Below are positions 27,046 to 34,871 of a DNA stretch of 64,000 bases, piece by piece. A model generated the notes under the pieces. That model was not told where the DNA came from, ran no database searches, and saw only the letters and a list, made by a program, of their open reading frames with translations. A program made the position numbers and the translations under genes. The stretch lies in NCBI RefSeq assembly GCF_014595995.2, contig NZ_CP063989.1:620001-684000 (forward strand), in the 5' to 3' direction. Position 1 is the stretch's first letter. Every line of letters starts with the position of its first letter. This DNA is from Actinomyces respiraculi. Its GTDB lineage: Bacteria > Actinomycetota > Actinomycetes > Actinomycetales > Actinomycetaceae.

Positions 27046-27253
27046 CGCGGGCTCAGCCGCCCGCTGTGTTGCCGCGGGCTCAGCCGCCCGCTGTGTTGCC
27101 GCGGGCTCAGCCGCCCGCTGTGTTGCCGCGGGCTCAGCCGCCCGCTGTGTTGCTGCGGGCTCAGCCGCCCGCTGTGTTGCTGCGGGCTCAGCCGCCCGCT
27201 GTGTTGCCGCGGGCTCAGCCGCCCGCTGTGTTGCCGCGGGCTCAGCCGCCCGC
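27046..27253. repeat. 27-bp tandem hairpin repeat between convergent moaE and moaD
   Basis: Seven full 27-bp copies start at 27046, 27073, 27100, 27127, 27154, 27181 and 27208, with a partial eighth from 27235. Each contains GCGGGC-TCAGCC-GCCCGC, a perfect 6-bp stem with a 6-nt loop, followed by TGTGTTGC. Two copies carry one T for C change. The last copy overlaps the moaD stop codon, so the repeat appears seeded by the moaD 3' end (Gly-Gly-stop). It sits where a bidirectional terminator would be expected. Confidence 0.96.
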
Positions 27254-27511
27254 AAAGGGCGGCAGGACATCAACCCGGTCGCCCTCCTCAAGAGGTGTGA
27301 GCGAGTCCGACGGCGTGGACAGGGAGTTGACGAGGAAGGTCGACACGCCCACCACCGTCGCCATCTCCAGGCCACGTCCGGCCAGCGCCTCGCGCAGCCC
27401 CGCAAGCGTCGTCCCCGACGCCACCTCAAGGCGCTCCTGGGGGCGGCCGGCGGCCTCGGCCGCCGCGGCGAAGTAGTGCACCTCGATCGAGATCGGTGGG
27501 GTCGGGCTCAT
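27242..27511 (-). CDS. moaD: Molybdopterin synthase sulfur-carrier subunit MoaD
   Basis: An 89-residue ubiquitin-like sulfur carrier. It ends in Phe-Ala-Gly-Gly, the C-terminal glycine pair that MoeB adenylates and that becomes a thiocarboxylate. The hydrophobic pattern (VHYFAAAAEAAG, DRVDVLPPFAGG) matches MoaD/ThiS proteins. The ATG at 27511 begins MSPTPPISIEVHYF. The stop lies inside the last unit of the 27-bp repeat. It follows moaA on the same strand by 48 nt. Confidence 0.93.
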   Translation of the reverse strand: MSPTPPISIEVHYFAAAAEAAGRPQERLEVASGTTLAGLREALAGRGLEMATVVGVSTFLVNSLSTPSDSLTPLEEGDRVDVLPPFAGG

Positions 27512-27559
27512 GTGTGCTCCTCTGGTTGCGGCGGGTTCACGGTAGCAATCGCGCGCGTC

Positions 27560-28711
27560 TCAGCCGCCGATAGCGGACATCGTGCGCGCGGGGCGCTCGA
27601 AGCCGTCCGGGGCGTCCCACGGCTCATCCGAGCCGTGCGCCAGGGGCTTGCCCCACGTCGCCGCGGCCCACAGCTCGATGATCTCCTCATCTGAGGCCCC
27701 CGAGCGCATCGGCCCCCTGAGGTCTGTCTCCCGGGAGGAGAACAAGCAGGTCATGAGACGGCCGTCCGCCGTCACCCGCGTGCGGTCGCAGTCCGAGCAG
27801 AAGGGGACGGTCACCGAGGAGATCACCCCGACGACACCCTCCGGGTGGCTCCCGTGCGCGCCCCGGCCGGCGGACACCCTCCACAAGGTCGCCGGACGAC
27901 GGTTGGCACGCCCGATCTCTGTCAGCCGGAAGCCCGCCTCGGCCAGGACCCGCAGCACCTCGTCGCGCCCGACGACCTCCTGCGGTCGCCACGTCTCGTG
28001 CGGCCCCAGCGGCATGTGCTCGATGAAGCGCAGCTGCCAGCCCCGGCGCAGGGACTCCGCCAGTAGCCGCGGCGCCCGCTCCTCCAGTGCCCCCGCGACT
28101 GCGACGGCGTTGATCTTGACCGGGCTCAGCCCCGCCTCCTGGGCGGCGACGATCCCCCGTAGCACGTCCTCGAGGCGGTCGCGGCGCGTGATCGCCGTGT
28201 ACTCGGCCGGCTCGAGGCTGTCGAGCGAGACGTTGACCCGGCCCAGGCCCGCCGCCCGCAGGCTCGCCGCCCGCTTGTCCAGGCCCAGCCCGTTGGTCGT
28301 CAGCCCCACGTCCACCGCGCCGCCCGAGCGGGTGCGCAGGCCTGCGACGGCCGCCACGACCTCCTCGAGGTCGCGGCGCAGCAGCGGCTCACCGCCGGTG
28401 ATCCGGATCCTCTCGATGCCCAGGCGCTCCACCGCCAGGCGGGCCAGGCGGGCGATCTCGGCCACCGTGAGCAGCTCCGGCGTCGCCAGCCAGTCCATGC
28501 CCTGGGCCGGCATGCAGTAGGTGCAGCGCAGGTTGCAGCGGTCCGTGACGGACAGGCGCAGGTCGCGCGCCGTGCGCCCGTAGCGGTCCACGAGCCGGGT
28601 GACGGGACCGGAGGCCGGGGCCACGGGGGACTCGACCACCGGCCCGCACCGCGCACCGCGAGGCGCGGGCGTGGGCAGGTCCACGACCGGGAGGCGGCTC
28701 AGGGTGGGCAT
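27560..28711 (-). CDS. moaA: GTP 3',8-cyclase MoaA (radical SAM)
   Basis: A 383-residue radical SAM enzyme catalysing the first step of molybdenum cofactor synthesis. The SAM cluster motif CNLRCTYC covers residues 59-66. The GTP-binding C-terminal cluster includes FCSDCDRTRVTADGRLMTC, and the protein ends in the required Gly-Gly. ITGGEPLLRRDLEEVV and RVNVSLDSL are standard MoaA blocks. The start at 28711 gives about 50 residues before the motif, slightly longer than usual; a start further in cannot be excluded. It acts with MoaC. Confidence 0.93.
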   Translation of the reverse strand: MPTLSRLPVVDLPTPAPRGARCGPVVESPVAPASGPVTRLVDRYGRTARDLRLSVTDRCNLRCTYCMPAQGMDWLATPELLTVAEIARLARLAVERLGIERIRITGGEPLLRRDLEEVVAAVAGLRTRSGGAVDVGLTTNGLGLDKRAASLRAAGLGRVNVSLDSLEPAEYTAITRRDRLEDVLRGIVAAQEAGLSPVKINAVAVAGALEERAPRLLAESLRRGWQLRFIEHMPLGPHETWRPQEVVGRDEVLRVLAEAGFRLTEIGRANRRPATLWRVSAGRGAHGSHPEGVVGVISSVTVPFCSDCDRTRVTADGRLMTCLFSSRETDLRGPMRSGASDEEIIELWAAATWGKPLAHGSDEPWDAPDGFERPARTMSAIGG

Positions 28712-28823
28712 GTCTTGAGGATAACCAGGGGCCCGGCCGGCCGGTGCGGGAGGGAACGACGACGGCGGCCGGTCGGTCACGACGGCGGCCGGACCGGTCC
28801 CGGGTCCCGCTGGTCTGGGGCGC

Positions 28824-29147
28824 TCAGGCGGTGCGCCGGATGTGGACACGGGCGAAGCCCTCACCGACCTCGAGCACGCTGTGCTCGAAGGTGAGGGGCA
28901 GGTGGTCGATCTGGGCGAGCAGCGGCCTCGGCACGTGCGGGGCGAGCAGGTCGAAGCCCTCGCCGATGGACAGGCTGGAGGCGGCGCCGATGATAGCCGC
29001 GTGACGCAGGCGGTGGGGGATGGGGCGGGCGTCGAGGGTGAGGGGCGCGTCCGCGTGGCCGCAACCGCAGCCCGCATGGGAGTGGGTCTCCTGGACGGGG
29101 ATGAGCCTGGGCTCAGTGGACTCAGTGGGGTCGGTGGACTCTGTCAC
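28824..29147 (-). CDS. DUF2249 domain protein
   Basis: A 107-residue soluble protein. The N-terminus contains a Cys/His-rich HAGCGCGHAD stretch that could bind metal. Residues about 35-107 form the DUF2249 domain: LTLDARPIPHRLRHAAIIGA, then SIGEGFDLLAPHVPRPLLAQ and a final beta-rich segment. The GTG at 29147 has AAGGAG upstream. DUF2249 proteins often accompany nitrite and NO metabolism genes; their biochemical role is not established. It lies upstream of moaA on the same strand and is divergent from the nirK pair. Confidence 0.78.
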   Translation of the reverse strand: MTESTDPTESTEPRLIPVQETHSHAGCGCGHADAPLTLDARPIPHRLRHAAIIGAASSLSIGEGFDLLAPHVPRPLLAQIDHLPLTFEHSVLEVGEGFARVHIRRTA

Positions 29148-29243
29148 GGTGAGCTCCTTCTCATGGGCTTGTGCTCGTCCTCCCGCTCCGGGGCGGACGG
29201 CAGCGCCTTGGCGGCCACCTCCTACTTTATTACGGTGTGAACT

Positions 29244-30662
29244 GTGAAAAACAAGGTGGCTCTGCGCCCCGCCCTCCCACCCCCACCCGACACCCGCAGG
29301 CACCCGCGTCGCACCACCCAGGTGCGACGCAACCTCGTCGTCCTCGCCTGGGTCCTGGCCGCCGCCCTCCTCGCCCTCCTGGTCCTGACCGGCCCCCTCG
29401 CCGCCTGGGGCCAATGGCTGCCCTTGCACACCCTCCTCCTGGGTGGCATCGGCTCGGCCATCACCGTGTGGTCGGCGCACTTCGCCGACACGCTCCTGCG
29501 CCGCCCCGCCCTCGGCGGTGCCACCCTGCTCGACGTGCGTTTGTATGCCCACAGCCTCGGCGCCGTCCTCGTCCTGGCCGGCATCACGGCGGGCCGCGAC
29601 GACCTCACTCTGGCCGGGGTCGGCGTCGTCGTTGCCAGCGCCCTGGCCGGTGCCCTGTCCATCGCGCTCCAGTACCGGCGCGCCCTCGCCCCGCGCCTGG
29701 CGGGCCTCGCCCTGCACTACGCCGTCGCCCTCGTGCTGCTCGCCGTCGGCGCCGCCCTGGGCTATCTCACCAACTGGGCCAACGATCATGGCCGCGCCCC
29801 CCTCTCCGACGCCCTCTACGTCGCCCACACCACGACGATGCTTCTCGGCTTCGTCGGCACCACCGTCCTGGGCACCCTCACCGTCCTGTGGCCCACGATG
29901 CTGCGCACGAAGATGGAGCCCGAGGCACCCCGGTGGGCCCGAGCGGGGCTGCCGCTCCTCGTGGCCGGAACCGCCCTTCTGGCCGCCGCGGGCATCTGGG
30001 CACCCCTGGCGGCGCTGGGCACGCTCGCCTACCTCGCCGGCGCCGCCGGTGTGCTCGTGCCCGCCTGGAGGACCGCCCAGCGTGTGCCCCCGACCTCCTT
30101 CGCCACCGCCTCCGCGGCCGCTGCCGTCGCATGGTTCCTCGCCTGCCTGCTGTGGGTCGGGGTCGGCGTGAGCGTGGCCGGCAGCGGTGACGCGGACCCG
30201 GGCGCCGCCCGCGACGTCATCCACGCCGTGCGCGTGCCGCTCGCCGCCGGTTTCGCCCTCCAGGTCCTGGCCGCCGCCCTGTCCTACCTCACGCCCGTCA
30301 TGCTCGGCGGGGGACCGACCGTCACCCGCGCAACCAACGCCATCATGGACCGGGCCGCCACTTACCGGCTCGTGACCGCCAACGCCTGCCTCCTGCTCGC
30401 CGTGCTCGCGCCCCTGCCGTGGCCCGTGCGGGCGGTCACTGGCCTGGTCGCCGGGGTCTGCGCCGCTTACGTCCCGGTGGGCATGGTGCTCGCCTGGGCC
30501 GAGCTCCGCCGCAGGAAGGCCGACGGCGTCGCCACCTCCCAGCCGGCAGCCCACGCCGTCGTCCCCTCCCACTCAGATGCCGACGTCGTCGTCCCCGCCC
30601 GCCCGGCAGCCGACAGCCCCGCCCCGACCGACCCCGAGCAGAAGGACGCCCGAGATGAGTGA
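29244..30662 (+). CDS. Polytopic membrane protein co-transcribed with nirK
   Basis: A 472-residue protein with about 12 predicted membrane spans and a hydrophilic Ala/Pro-rich tail of about 50 residues. Several spans carry histidines in contexts like those of heme or copper membrane proteins: LPLHTLLLGGIGSAI, VWSAHFADTL, RLYAHSLGAV, LALHYAVAL and VAHTTTMLLGFVGTTVLG. This recalls NnrS or heme-copper oxidase subunit I folds, but the family is not firmly recognised. The start is GTG at 29244. Its last 8 nt overlap the nirK start, so the two are translationally coupled. It could deliver electrons or copper to NirK, or handle NO. Confidence 0.75.
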   Translation: MKNKVALRPALPPPPDTRRHPRRTTQVRRNLVVLAWVLAAALLALLVLTGPLAAWGQWLPLHTLLLGGIGSAITVWSAHFADTLLRRPALGGATLLDVRLYAHSLGAVLVLAGITAGRDDLTLAGVGVVVASALAGALSIALQYRRALAPRLAGLALHYAVALVLLAVGAALGYLTNWANDHGRAPLSDALYVAHTTTMLLGFVGTTVLGTLTVLWPTMLRTKMEPEAPRWARAGLPLLVAGTALLAAAGIWAPLAALGTLAYLAGAAGVLVPAWRTAQRVPPTSFATASAAAAVAWFLACLLWVGVGVSVAGSGDADPGAARDVIHAVRVPLAAGFALQVLAAALSYLTPVMLGGGPTVTRATNAIMDRAATYRLVTANACLLLAVLAPLPWPVRAVTGLVAGVCAAYVPVGMVLAWAELRRRKADGVATSQPAAHAVVPSHSDADVVVPARPAADSPAPTDPEQKDARDE

Positions 30663-32181
30663 GACCACCGAGCCCGCCCGGGGCGACAACTCCGCCGAAG
30701 CCTCCCCGACCCAGCCCGCCGCGCGCCCGGCACCCCCGAGGGCCGACGTCACCGCGGGCACCGCTCCCGCGCCGACCGCCATCAGTGGCCGTCGCACGGA
30801 CGGCAGCCAGGCGCAGGGCCTGCGCCCCACCGACCGGCGTGGTGCCCTGCTGGGACTGCTCACCACCGGAGCGGCCGTCGTCGTCGGCTCTATCGCCGCC
30901 AACCGCCGCCCGGCCACCAGCACCGCCGGTACCGGCCGTACCGACGGCACCGTCGCGGCCACCGGCACCACCATCGAGGTCACGGTCCGCGTCGACGGCA
31001 TGCGCTTCGTGCCCGACACCATCGACGTCGCCCCCGGGGACCGCCTCCTCATCACTCTGGACAACACCTCCGACCAGGTCCACGACCTCGTCCTGGACAC
31101 CGGCGCCGCCACCGGGCGCGTGGCAGCCGGGGCCTCGGCCACGCTCGACGCCGGCGTCATCACCGGCCCCACCGAGGGCTGGTGCTCCATCGCCGGCCAC
31201 CGCGCCCAGGGCATGGTCCTGAGCATCACCACCGACGGTGCCGCCGGGCACGCCGACCACCACCACTCCGCGGCACGCTCAGCCTCCGCGGTGCCCGACC
31301 TCCAGGCACCCCTGCCCGGGGGCTTCGAGCCCGTCGAGGCCACCCTCGCCCCCGCGCCCACCGGGACGACCCACCGCCACACCTTCACCGTCACCGAGGT
31401 CGAGGGCGCCTACGTGGGGGCAGGCGTCACCCAGACCCGGTGGACCTTCAACGGCACCTGCCCGGGACCCGTCCTGCGCGGCAGGGTCGGCGACGTCTTC
31501 GAGATCACCCTCGTCAACGAGGGCACGATGAGCCACTCCATCGACTTCCACGCCGGGAGCGTCGCGCCCGACGACGTCATGCGCTCGATCAACCCCGGCC
31601 AGAGCCTCGTCTACACCTTCACCGCCGCGCACGCCGGCATCTGGCTCTACCACTGCTCCACCGCCCCCATGAGCGTGCACCTGGCCTCCGGAATGCACGG
31701 CGCCGTCATCATCGACCCCGTCGGCCTGGCCCCGGTGGACCGCGAGTACGTCCTCATCCAGTCCGAAATCTACCTCGGGCCCGAGGGCGGGCAGACCGAC
31801 GCCGACAAGGTCGCGGCCAAGACACCGGACCTCATGTGCTTCAACGGTGTCGCCTTCCAGTACGCCCTGGCACCGCTGGAGGCTCGGGCGGGCGAGCGGG
31901 TGCGCCTGTGGGTGCTCGACGCCGGGCCCTCGCTGGCCTGCTCCTTCCACGTGGTCGGGTTGCAGTTCGACACGGTCTTCCTCGAGGGTGCCTACATGCT
32001 CGGCGGGCCCGAGGGCCTGGGGCAGGCCTGGGGCGGGGGCTCGCAGGCTCTGGGCCTGCAGCCGGCGCAGGGCGGGTTCGTTGAGGCGGTCGTGCCCGCG
32101 GCCGGCCGCTATCCGATGGTCACCCACGCCTTCGCCGACATGGAGAAAGGGGCCATGGCGATCCTCATGGCCACCGACTGA
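30655..32181 (+). CDS. nirK: Copper-containing nitrite reductase with extra N-terminal cupredoxin domain
   Basis: A 508-residue exported or membrane-anchored enzyme that reduces nitrite to NO. After a disordered N-terminus, a hydrophobic segment (residues 63-82) is a Tat-less anchor or signal. Residues 105-192 are a cupredoxin with type 1 copper ligands His143, Cys177, His182 and Met187. Residues 225-508 are the two-domain NirK core: His294, Cys334, His342 and Met347 for type 1 copper; His299, His333 and His491 for type 2 copper; Asp297 and His432 for catalysis. The extra domain probably acts as a tethered electron donor. The start overlaps the upstream membrane gene. Confidence 0.94.
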   Translation: MSETTEPARGDNSAEASPTQPAARPAPPRADVTAGTAPAPTAISGRRTDGSQAQGLRPTDRRGALLGLLTTGAAVVVGSIAANRRPATSTAGTGRTDGTVAATGTTIEVTVRVDGMRFVPDTIDVAPGDRLLITLDNTSDQVHDLVLDTGAATGRVAAGASATLDAGVITGPTEGWCSIAGHRAQGMVLSITTDGAAGHADHHHSAARSASAVPDLQAPLPGGFEPVEATLAPAPTGTTHRHTFTVTEVEGAYVGAGVTQTRWTFNGTCPGPVLRGRVGDVFEITLVNEGTMSHSIDFHAGSVAPDDVMRSINPGQSLVYTFTAAHAGIWLYHCSTAPMSVHLASGMHGAVIIDPVGLAPVDREYVLIQSEIYLGPEGGQTDADKVAAKTPDLMCFNGVAFQYALAPLEARAGERVRLWVLDAGPSLACSFHVVGLQFDTVFLEGAYMLGGPEGLGQAWGGGSQALGLQPAQGGFVEAVVPAAGRYPMVTHAFADMEKGAMAILMATD

Positions 32182-32182
32182 C

Positions 32183-32199
32183 CCCGGGGCCCGCCCGGG
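32183..32199 (+). terminator. Possible hairpin terminator after nirK
   Basis: CCCGGG-gcccg-CCCGGG follows the nirK stop by 1 nt. The stem is 6 bp and purely GC, but no U-tract follows, so this is only a terminator-like structure. The converging regulator gene ends about 105 bp further on. Confidence 0.35.
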
Positions 32200-32304
32200 A
32201 GGGGGCTGTCGGTCATGTCCGCCGCGTGGACACCTGCTCGCTGCAGGAGTCGCCCTTCGTGTCACTCATCCCTGGTCAGCACCCGTCCCGGCCCGCAGGG
32301 CGCC

Positions 32305-33054
32305 TCAGTCAACCAGGCGCAGGTGGCAGCCGTCGGGCTGCAGGGGCGTGAGCTCAACCCGCCCCGGCCTCTGCCCACCCGGTCCCCCAGCGGCGTCGTT
32401 ACGGCGCAGCTCCTCGTTGAGGAAGGCCTCGTGCATGGCGCACACCAGGGGGTGAGGCACCCTCGAGCGCGTCACCAGGGGGCAGGCACGCAGCAGGACA
32501 CCCCCGTCGCCGTCTGTCTCGGGGGCGAAGCCCATGCTCGACAGGTGCGGCTCAAGGGCGGCCACGCGCTCGGCGACGCTCAGCTCCCTGCTGTCAGCCC
32601 TGCCGTCCGTTCTGTCGCCCGCGCGCCCCTTGACCGGCGCGACTGGAGGGGCGCCCGTGACCACCGCCCAGCGTCGGCCGATCTCCTGGGCGCAGCGCAT
32701 CCCCGCCTCGTCGGTCCCGATCGTCTCGCACACGACGTCGAGGAGCGTGAGGTAGGAGTCCAGGACGTCCTCGGGGTCCGGCGCTGTCGAGGAGTACAGG
32801 ATCGAGGGGCGCCCGCGCCGGCCCGTCGCACGGCTGCGCGAGGTGACGAATCCCGCCGAGATGAGGGCGTCCAGGTGCTCGCGCACCGTGTTGTGGTGCA
32901 GGCCCAGAGCCGTGGCGATCTCCAGGGCCGTGACCGCCTCGGCGCAGGACTCGACGTGCTCAAGGACCCGGCGGCGCGTGGACGGCAGCGCCGAGCGGGT
33001 CGACAGGTCTGCCCACGAGGGGCGGGGTGCACGATGAGACGAGGACAGGGGCAC
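32305..33054 (-). CDS. Winged-helix transcriptional regulator with C-terminal Cys cluster
   Basis: About 249 residues. The N-terminal winged helix (about residues 25-85) includes EIATALGLHHNTVREHLDAL and GRRGRPSILYS, the ArsR/MarR-like arrangement. The C-terminal region has cysteines and histidines in LRACPLVTRSRVPHPLVCAM and a last Cys in DGCHLRLVD. This layout resembles SufR-like regulators that bind an Fe-S cluster. If so it could sense NO or oxygen. It converges on nirK, so regulation of the nitrate/nitrite genes is plausible but inferred. The start is GTG at 33054. Confidence 0.7.
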   Translation of the reverse strand: MPLSSSHRAPRPSWADLSTRSALPSTRRRVLEHVESCAEAVTALEIATALGLHHNTVREHLDALISAGFVTSRSRATGRRGRPSILYSSTAPDPEDVLDSYLTLLDVVCETIGTDEAGMRCAQEIGRRWAVVTGAPPVAPVKGRAGDRTDGRADSRELSVAERVAALEPHLSSMGFAPETDGDGGVLLRACPLVTRSRVPHPLVCAMHEAFLNEELRRNDAAGGPGGQRPGRVELTPLQPDGCHLRLVD

Positions 33055-33063
33055 GCCTTCACC

Positions 33064-33762
33064 CTAGCCCCGGCCGGACGGGCGCGCCGGGTGAGCCGGA
33101 TGTGCTGGACGCGTCATCGCCCAGTAGACCGGAAGCGGCTCGTGGTCCAGCACCGCCACCCGGCGAAAACCCAGGCGCTCATACAGGCGGCGCGAGCCCG
33201 GAGACGTGGACTCCAGGTGAGCGACGTCGCCCCCGGCGTCGACCCTCTCCAAGCCGTGGCGCAGCAGGGCCGTGCCGGTACCGGAGCCGCGCGCCTGTGG
33301 CGCGACCGCGACCATGTACAGGTACCAGTGCGGCTGCTCGGGCCGAGCGGCCTCGCACTGGGCGCCGTCGAGCAGGACCAGTCCCCAGGCGTCCCCCAGC
33401 AGGGCTCGGTCGATCCCCGCAGGAGGCGCGTCGCCCGGGCCGAGTGGCCCGGCCGGGTCGCCCTGGGCCCCAGGCGGCACGGGGGCGTCCCACAGGGCGA
33501 CGCCGAGAACCCGCTCCTCGCCGTCGGACCCGATGGCCACGGCGAGGTCCACCACCGAGCCCGCACGCCGGGCGGCGTCGGCGCTGAGGTAGCGGTCGGC
33601 GAGCTCGACCCGGTGCAGGTGCTCCAGGGCGGTGCGCGGCGACGGCGCTGCCGCGGCGATGGCGCTCATGAGCGGGTCGATGAGGAACACGTCGGTGAGC
33701 AGGCCGACGACGACGTCCAGGTCCGCGGGCCCGCCCGGGCGGATGGCCACGGGCTCGCTCAC
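33064..33762 (-). CDS. GNAT family N-acetyltransferase
   Basis: A 232-residue acetyltransferase. The acetyl-CoA-binding motif is VAVAPQARGSGTGTALLRHG, with LESTSPGSRRLYERLGFRRV as the C-terminal GNAT half. The N-terminal part begins VSEPVAIRPGGPADLDVVV. The GTG at 33762 overlaps the rsgA stop by 4 nt, supporting this start. The substrate is unknown. It is the last gene of aroA-rsgA-GNAT. Confidence 0.82.
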   Translation of the reverse strand: MSEPVAIRPGGPADLDVVVGLLTDVFLIDPLMSAIAAAAPSPRTALEHLHRVELADRYLSADAARRAGSVVDLAVAIGSDGEERVLGVALWDAPVPPGAQGDPAGPLGPGDAPPAGIDRALLGDAWGLVLLDGAQCEAARPEQPHWYLYMVAVAPQARGSGTGTALLRHGLERVDAGGDVAHLESTSPGSRRLYERLGFRRVAVLDHEPLPVYWAMTRPAHPAHPARPSGRG

Positions 33763-34871
33763 CGCTCCCCCTGCCGACGGTGCGCCGCGGGCACCGGGTC
33801 CTCGGCCTCCAGGGAGGGGGCCAGCAGACGACGGAAGGAGTCGACCCGGGCCCGGCGCAGGCCGCGCCCATCGTCGTCCGGGCCCGCGGCGCCGCACCAG
33901 GCGTCCAGGGCGCAGTCGATGACCCCGGCCTCGTGCGTGCAGCCGCGCGGGCAGTCCTCGGCCACCTCCGCGAGGTCCGGGAACCCGCGCAGGACGTCGG
34001 CGCTGGAGACGTGGGCGACCCCGAAGGAACGCACGCCCGGGGTGTCGATGACCCAGCCGCCGCCCGGCAGCTCAAGCGTCTGCAGGTTTGTCGAGGTGTG
34101 GCGCCCGCGCCCCGTGACCTCGTTGACATGCCCGGTCACCCGGTCCGCCCCCGGCACCAGGGCGTTGATGAGGGTCGACTTGCCGACGCCGGAGTGGCCG
34201 ACGAACACGCTCGTGCGCCCGCCAATGACCTCGCGCACCGCCTCCACGCCGTCGCCGCCCGCACGCGAGGCCTCGGCCCGGCTCGACTCATCCAGGCGGG
34301 TGACCACCGAGCGGACCCCGAGCGGCTCGTACAGGGACAGCAGTGGGGCGGCGTCGGCCAGGTCCGACTTGGTGAGCACGAGCAGGGGCTCCATGCCCGC
34401 GTCGTAGGCGGCCACGAGGTAGCGGTCGATCATGCGCGGACGCGGCTCGGGGTTGGTGACGGAGGTGACGATGACGAGCAGGTCCGCGTTGGCCACCACC
34501 GGCTTCTCCGTGCCTGCGGCGTCGCCGTCCTCCGCGCTGCGGCGCAGCAACGTGCGGCGCTCTTCGACACGCACCATCCGGGCGAGCGTGTCCTTGCGGC
34601 CGCTGACATCGCCGACGACGGCGACCCGGTCCCCGACGACGACCTTGCCGCGGCCGAGCTCGCGGGCCTTCATCGCCGTGATGTCGCCCGAGCCGTCCTC
34701 GGTCAGGGCGGCGTTCTCCAGGCGGATGCGGTAGTGGCCGCGGTCGATGCGGGTGACGGTGCCGTGGTGGGCGTCGGAATGGGCGGGGCGCTGCTTGGTG
34801 CGCGGGCGCGAGCCCTTACCGGGGCGCACGCGCACGCGCGGGTCGTCAGTGCCCGTGTCGCGGCGGGCCAT
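33759..34871 (-). CDS. rsgA: Ribosome small subunit-dependent GTPase RsgA
   Basis: A 370-residue circularly permuted GTPase that helps mature the 30S subunit. An N-terminal OB-fold (about residues 37-100) precedes the G domain, whose motifs appear in permuted order: LTKSDLAD (G4), then GHSGVGKSTLINAL (G1) and DTPGVRSFG (G3). The zinc-binding C-terminus has CPRGCTHEAGVIDC. The ATG at 34871 shares a nucleotide with the aroA stop. It lies downstream of aroA, a pairing common in actinobacteria. Confidence 0.94.
   Translation of the reverse strand: MARRDTGTDDPRVRVRPGKGSRPRTKQRPAHSDAHHGTVTRIDRGHYRIRLENAALTEDGSGDITAMKARELGRGKVVVGDRVAVVGDVSGRKDTLARMVRVEERRTLLRRSAEDGDAAGTEKPVVANADLLVIVTSVTNPEPRPRMIDRYLVAAYDAGMEPLLVLTKSDLADAAPLLSLYEPLGVRSVVTRLDESSRAEASRAGGDGVEAVREVIGGRTSVFVGHSGVGKSTLINALVPGADRVTGHVNEVTGRGRHTSTNLQTLELPGGGWVIDTPGVRSFGVAHVSSADVLRGFPDLAEVAEDCPRGCTHEAGVIDCALDAWCGAAGPDDDGRGLRRARVDSFRRLLAPSLEAEDPVPAAHRRQGER

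Noticed and set aside
26914..27429. Protein with AAEPAATQR repeats opposite moaE/moaD
   Set aside because: It is the translation of the 27-bp hairpin repeat in a passive frame, overlapping two well-supported genes.
28824..30572. A 582-residue minus-strand gene including the DUF2249 domain
   Set aside because: Only the last 107 residues look like protein; the rest is antisense to the membrane gene at 29244.
32183..32199. Firm intrinsic terminator after nirK
   Set aside because: The stem is short and no U-tract follows; kept only as a low-confidence feature.
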